From: Vibrio sp. STUT-A11 | Lineage (GTDB): Bacteria; Pseudomonadota; Gammaproteobacteria; Enterobacterales; Vibrionaceae | Assembly (NCBI RefSeq): GCF_026000435.1 | Contig: NZ_AP026763.1 | Location: 930,001-994,000, forward strand | Direction: 5' to 3' | DNA: 64,000 nt | In this document: positions 61,291 through 64,000 of the stretch, in pieces | Layout: every line of letters starts with the position of its first letter | Position numbering within the stretch: position 1 is the stretch's first letter | Translations under genes and position numbers: made by a program | Notes under the pieces: generated by a model | The model's database searches: none | Told to the model about the DNA's origin: nothing | Seen by the model: only the letters and a program-made list of their open reading frames with translations

Positions 61291-62230
61291 AATCAAGACC
61301 AATGGCAAAGAATACTCGCTGAAAGATTCCCCTTTCTACAATATAAAAACCAAGAAAAGACTATCAATTCTAATTGGTTGTACTCTTAATGAACTTAAAG
61401 CTTTTTCTATAGACCAAGGCAACTATCACGAGTTTCAAGAAAAAAGTACTGGTGGTAAAAGTCGGAAGATACAACAACCAGTTAGGGGCTTAGATAGAAT
61501 TCATACTCGAATAGCTAGTCTTTTATGCAGGATAGAAACACCAGGCTATCTACATTCAGGGAAAAAGAATCACTCAAATGTATCTAATGCAAAAACTCAT
61601 GTAGAAAAACACCTCGATAATGTTCCGACTATGACTACAGATATTAAGTCATTTTTCCCATCGACTACCAGAAAGATGATTTTTTCTTTCTTCTATTCTG
61701 TAATGAAGTGCAGTGCAGACGTTGCTGATGTCCTAGCGGATATTTGTACAATTCACAAGTTTTTACCTACAGGCAGTCGAATTAGTATGCCTCTTGCGTT
61801 TTGGGCAAATTCAAGAATGTTTGAAGAGCTAGAAGCTTTATCTATAAAGCACGATATTGTTATGACCGTTTACGTTGATGACCTTACTTTTTCAGGTAAT
61901 AACGTAAATAAGCTTTTCAAATCAACAGTAAAGAGAGTTATAGAACGTCACCACCATACAATGCATCCAGACAAGACTAAGATATATAAGAAAGAAGAGC
62001 CTAAGTTAGTTACAGGAGTTGTTGTACATAATGGTGAAATCAAAGTTCGCAATGAGCAACACAAGCAACTAGTCACTGACATGGCTTGTTGGAGTAGTAT
62101 TAAAGCAATACCAGAAGCTATCAGGATGCCTTATACAAACAGGCTGATAGGGCGATTACACTCGATGGGGGTAATCGAGTCTATTTTTAAAGATAAAGCT
62201 ACTAATATCAGAAACCAAACTGCAAAATAA
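61271..62230 (+). CDS. Retron reverse transcriptase
   Basis: A 319-residue reverse transcriptase with the retron hallmarks: NAKTH (106-110, NAxxH motif), DIKSFFPS (124-131), the catalytic YVDD (201-204), and VTG (247-249). LPTGSRISMPLAFWAN (165-180) occupies the fingers-palm motif position. Short for a group II-type enzyme and about normal for retrons, with no additional domains. It should copy the msd part of the upstream RNA into branched msDNA. The start overlaps the HTH gene by 20 bases, so translation is probably coupled. The gene is more AT-rich than the core genes, which suggests transfer. Confidence 0.93.
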   Translation: MKKSKLKIKTNGKEYSLKDSPFYNIKTKKRLSILIGCTLNELKAFSIDQGNYHEFQEKSTGGKSRKIQQPVRGLDRIHTRIASLLCRIETPGYLHSGKKNHSNVSNAKTHVEKHLDNVPTMTTDIKSFFPSTTRKMIFSFFYSVMKCSADVADVLADICTIHKFLPTGSRISMPLAFWANSRMFEELEALSIKHDIVMTVYVDDLTFSGNNVNKLFKSTVKRVIERHHHTMHPDKTKIYKKEEPKLVTGVVVHNGEIKVRNEQHKQLVTDMACWSSIKAIPEAIRMPYTNRLIGRLHSMGVIESIFKDKATNIRNQTAK

Positions 62231-62979
62231 ACTGCTATCCAAGGTTTGGTAAGGCCTGAGATATGTAGACACAGGTATTACGAAAAATAAGTCAAATGAC
62301 GCTTAGGTGTCGTTGTGTATTCATTCTGTTGAAACAAGGTTTGGGGTACAAACGTGCTAGCAGCGACCGTGCTTGCGTGTACTTTGGAGACAACTGTGTT
62401 GAAAGCATGGTATACGCTTAGTTCTCGCTACAGAATCAGCACTGTCAGTTGAATTTGAATTGATGCATATACATCTTTAAGCTCTTCATAGGTATCTGGT
62501 TTGCAACGCTACGAAAAACATTTCTTAAAGCGAGCCATGCAAGATATGTCACAATAGCAAACCTTGAGACATTTAAAATCCCTCCTGTGCTTCCACCTGC
62601 GATGTTTACAATCTAGTCTTTTAGTAATAATTACATGTGTTTTTTCATAATTGAAGACGAAGAAATGAACGATCAGTTATGAAGCAAATGAAGTCTTGTG
62701 CTACCTAGCTTGAGTGTGAATTACCAAGATAAATAAGTTTTTCAATTTACGAGACTGTATAATTACTCTGAGATTTTGAAATGACTTTGAAGTTAACGGT
62801 AAGAAATCGCTGTTTTCGTGGGGAGTGCGTGAGAAGACCAAAGGCCAGAACCTTTGCCGGATAACTCGTTAACTTCGAAGCATAAACCAAGCAATTAGAT
62901 TTAAATGTGCCGCCACTTCATCGCCACTTAATGTTCTTGTTTGATTTAACTAAATGATTTTAAAGGTTTAATTATTAAA
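62231..62979. other. Non-coding region downstream of the retron
   Basis: About 750 bases with no convincing gene. Hairpins occur at 62295-62314 (AATGACGC/GTGTCGTT), 62347-62384 (imperfect GTACAAACG/CGTGTAC with inner pairs) and 62785-62880. It probably contains island-end sequence and the promoter of the DsbA-family gene. Confidence 0.5.
62785..62880. other. 14-bp inverted repeat enclosing a structured 68-base loop
   Basis: CTTTGAAGTTAACG (62785-62798) pairs with CGTTAACTTCGAAG (62867-62880) at all 14 positions, one a G-T pair. Inside, CAAAGG pairs with CCTTTG around CCAGAA. It could be a structured RNA, an integration end or a recombination site. Confidence 0.6.
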
Positions 62980-63609
62980 GTGGATATAAAGCTTTACTAC
63001 GTGCATGATCCTATGTGCAGTTGGTGTTGGGGATACAAACCAACCATCGATAAACTGAAGCAGCAACTGCCGGGTGTGATTCAATTTGAGTATGTGGTGG
63101 GTGGGCTTGCACCAGATACAAATTTACCTATGCCACCAGAGATGCAACAAAAGCTTGAAGGGATTTGGCAACAGATTGAGCGTCAGCTAGGAACTAAGTT
63201 CAACTACGACTTTTGGAAATTGTGTACGCCAGTAAGAAGTACTTACCAGTCTTGCCGAGCGGTGATCGCTGCGGGCTTCCAGGACAGTTACGAACAGATG
63301 CTGGAGGCGATTCAGCACGCATATTACCTGCGAGCGCTGCCACCCCATGAAGAGGCGACGCATTTACAGCTAGCAAAAGAGATTGGCTTGAATGTTCAGC
63401 AGTTTAAAAACGATATGGATGGCTCATTCTTAGAGGGTGTATTCCAAGATCAGCTGAGTTTAGCCAGAAGCTTGGGTGTAAATTCGTACCCAAGCCTGGT
63501 TCTGCAAATCAATGATGCTTATTTCCCTATCGAAGTGGATTACCTATCGACCGAAACAACGTTGAAGGTAATTCGTGAGCGCATCATCGAGAATATGCCA
63601 GCTGAATAA
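62980..63609 (+). CDS. DsbA-family (FrnE-like) thioredoxin-fold protein
   Basis: A 209-residue protein without a signal peptide. CSWC in YVHDPMCSWCWGYKP is the redox motif; the helical insertion and SLGVNSYPSLVLQ with cis-Pro follow the DsbA/FrnE pattern. The start is GTG at 62980 with no strong ribosome site. It is probably a cytoplasmic oxidoreductase or isomerase. It marks the right-hand core edge of the island and ends at a good terminator. Confidence 0.85.
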   Translation: MDIKLYYVHDPMCSWCWGYKPTIDKLKQQLPGVIQFEYVVGGLAPDTNLPMPPEMQQKLEGIWQQIERQLGTKFNYDFWKLCTPVRSTYQSCRAVIAAGFQDSYEQMLEAIQHAYYLRALPPHEEATHLQLAKEIGLNVQQFKNDMDGSFLEGVFQDQLSLARSLGVNSYPSLVLQINDAYFPIEVDYLSTETTLKVIRERIIENMPAE

Positions 63610-63627
63610 TGCAATCGCTTAAACAAC

Positions 63628-63654
63628 AAAAAACCGCTCAATGAGCGGTTTTTT
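63628..63654. terminator. Bidirectional terminator after the DsbA-family gene
   Basis: AAAACCGCTC pairs with GAGCGGTTTT with flanking A and T runs, between convergent genes. Confidence 0.9.
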
Positions 63655-63693
63655 CGTAACTAGGGTATCACTTCTTCTTTCGAAGCACGGATA

Positions 63694-64000
63694 CTAAAGC
63701 ACCATTGCAGCAATCCAACCGAAGATGATCAGTGGGATGTTGTAGTGGATAAAGGTCGGTACTACGGTTTCCCAAATGTGTTCGTGCTGACCATCAGCAT
63801 TCAGGCCAGATGTCGGACCTAATGTAGAGTCTGAAGCCGGTGAACCAGCATCACCCAGTGCCGCTGCAGTACCCACTAGCGCAATCGTTGCCATTGGCGA
63901 GAAGCCAAACGCCAATGATAGCGGAACGTAGATGGTTGCAATAATTGGAATCGTAGAAAACGATGAACCGATACCCATCGTCACTAATAAACCAACAATA
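63694..64000 (-). CDS. Na+/H+ antiporter family protein (partial)
   Basis: C-terminal end of an antiporter; the frame stays open to the window edge, so its start lies outside. It includes GIGSSFSTIPIIATIYVPL, an IALVGTAAALGDAGSPASDSTLGPTSG loop and a final membrane helix ending IAAMVL. The GDAGSPASDS motif is typical of a family related to NhaC. It is the second sodium antiporter gene in the window. Confidence 0.85.
   Translation of the reverse strand, partial: IVGLLVTMGIGSSFSTIPIIATIYVPLSLAFGFSPMATIALVGTAAALGDAGSPASDSTLGPTSGLNADGQHEHIWETVVPTFIHYNIPLIIFGWIAAMVL

Noticed and set aside
62280..62400. Integron attC site downstream of the RT
   Set aside because: The hairpins lack the paired R boxes (GTTRRRY and its complement) of attC, and no integron integrase or cassette array is present.
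62445..62612. 55-codon minus-strand open frame with a hydrophobic stretch downstream of the retron
   Set aside because: No ATG start, no ribosome site, and a run of this length is expected by chance in AT-rich DNA; at most a gene remnant.
1..64000. CRISPR array
   Set aside because: No regularly spaced direct repeats and no cas genes were seen.

Overview
The window reads as chromosomal DNA of a Vibrio, most likely from the Harveyi clade. The gene orders ybaN-apt-dnaX-ybaB-recR, msrB/gapA-yeaD, yeaC/ansA-sppA, ydjA, yejK/yejL-yejM, marC-like/adhE and sodB/grxD match the gamma-proteobacterial core, and the proteins resemble their E. coli counterparts with vibrio-type lipoproteins and intergenic repeats between them. 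The species call is inference; no search was run.

Layout. 1-5 kb: purF, then a large PL8-type polysaccharide lyase lipoprotein. 5-8.2 kb: a LysR regulator, an RssB-like response regulator, a one-helix peptide and ybaN (probably ATT-started). 8.3-12.3 kb: apt, dnaX (with a preserved -1 frameshift site), ybaB and recR, with an ERIC-like palindrome inside. 12.3-19 kb: aquaporin, cysteine-cluster proteins, an MscS-type channel, a ChaN-like lipoprotein and rlmA. 19-26.3 kb: yeaD, gapA, msrB, a DUF2989-like lipoprotein, yeaC, ansA and sppA. 26.4-33.6 kb: fadH, ydjA, topB, a repeat element, an SDR enzyme and an HDAC-like deacylase. 33.6-39.7 kb: a Fec-like ferric-chelate uptake locus with a Fur box. 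39.7-46.1 kb: a tandem terminator duplication behind tRNA-Ser(UGA), yejM/yejL/yejK, a membrane HPt protein and a lipoprotein. 46.1-57.1 kb: an NhaC antiporter, asd, a voltage-gated K+ channel, a MarC protein, adhE, a degenerate SDR, a hypothetical protein, sodB and grxD.

57.1-62.98 kb is an accessory island between grxD and a DsbA-family gene. It holds an IS110/IS1111-group insertion sequence with perfect 14-bp subterminal inverted repeats, a periplasmic type II asparaginase and a retron. The window ends inside a second Na+/H+ antiporter gene.

The most interesting system is the retron at about 60.53-62.23 kb. A structured untranslated zone (candidate msr-msd RNA) is followed by a 55-residue cationic, Trp-rich hydrophobic peptide, an XRE-type HTH protein and a reverse transcriptase that carries the retron hallmarks NAxxH, YVDD and VTG. 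The peptide looks like a membrane-active toxin. The RNA has competing hairpins near its ribosome binding site and a repeated motif, suggesting that the RNA or its msDNA might control the peptide.
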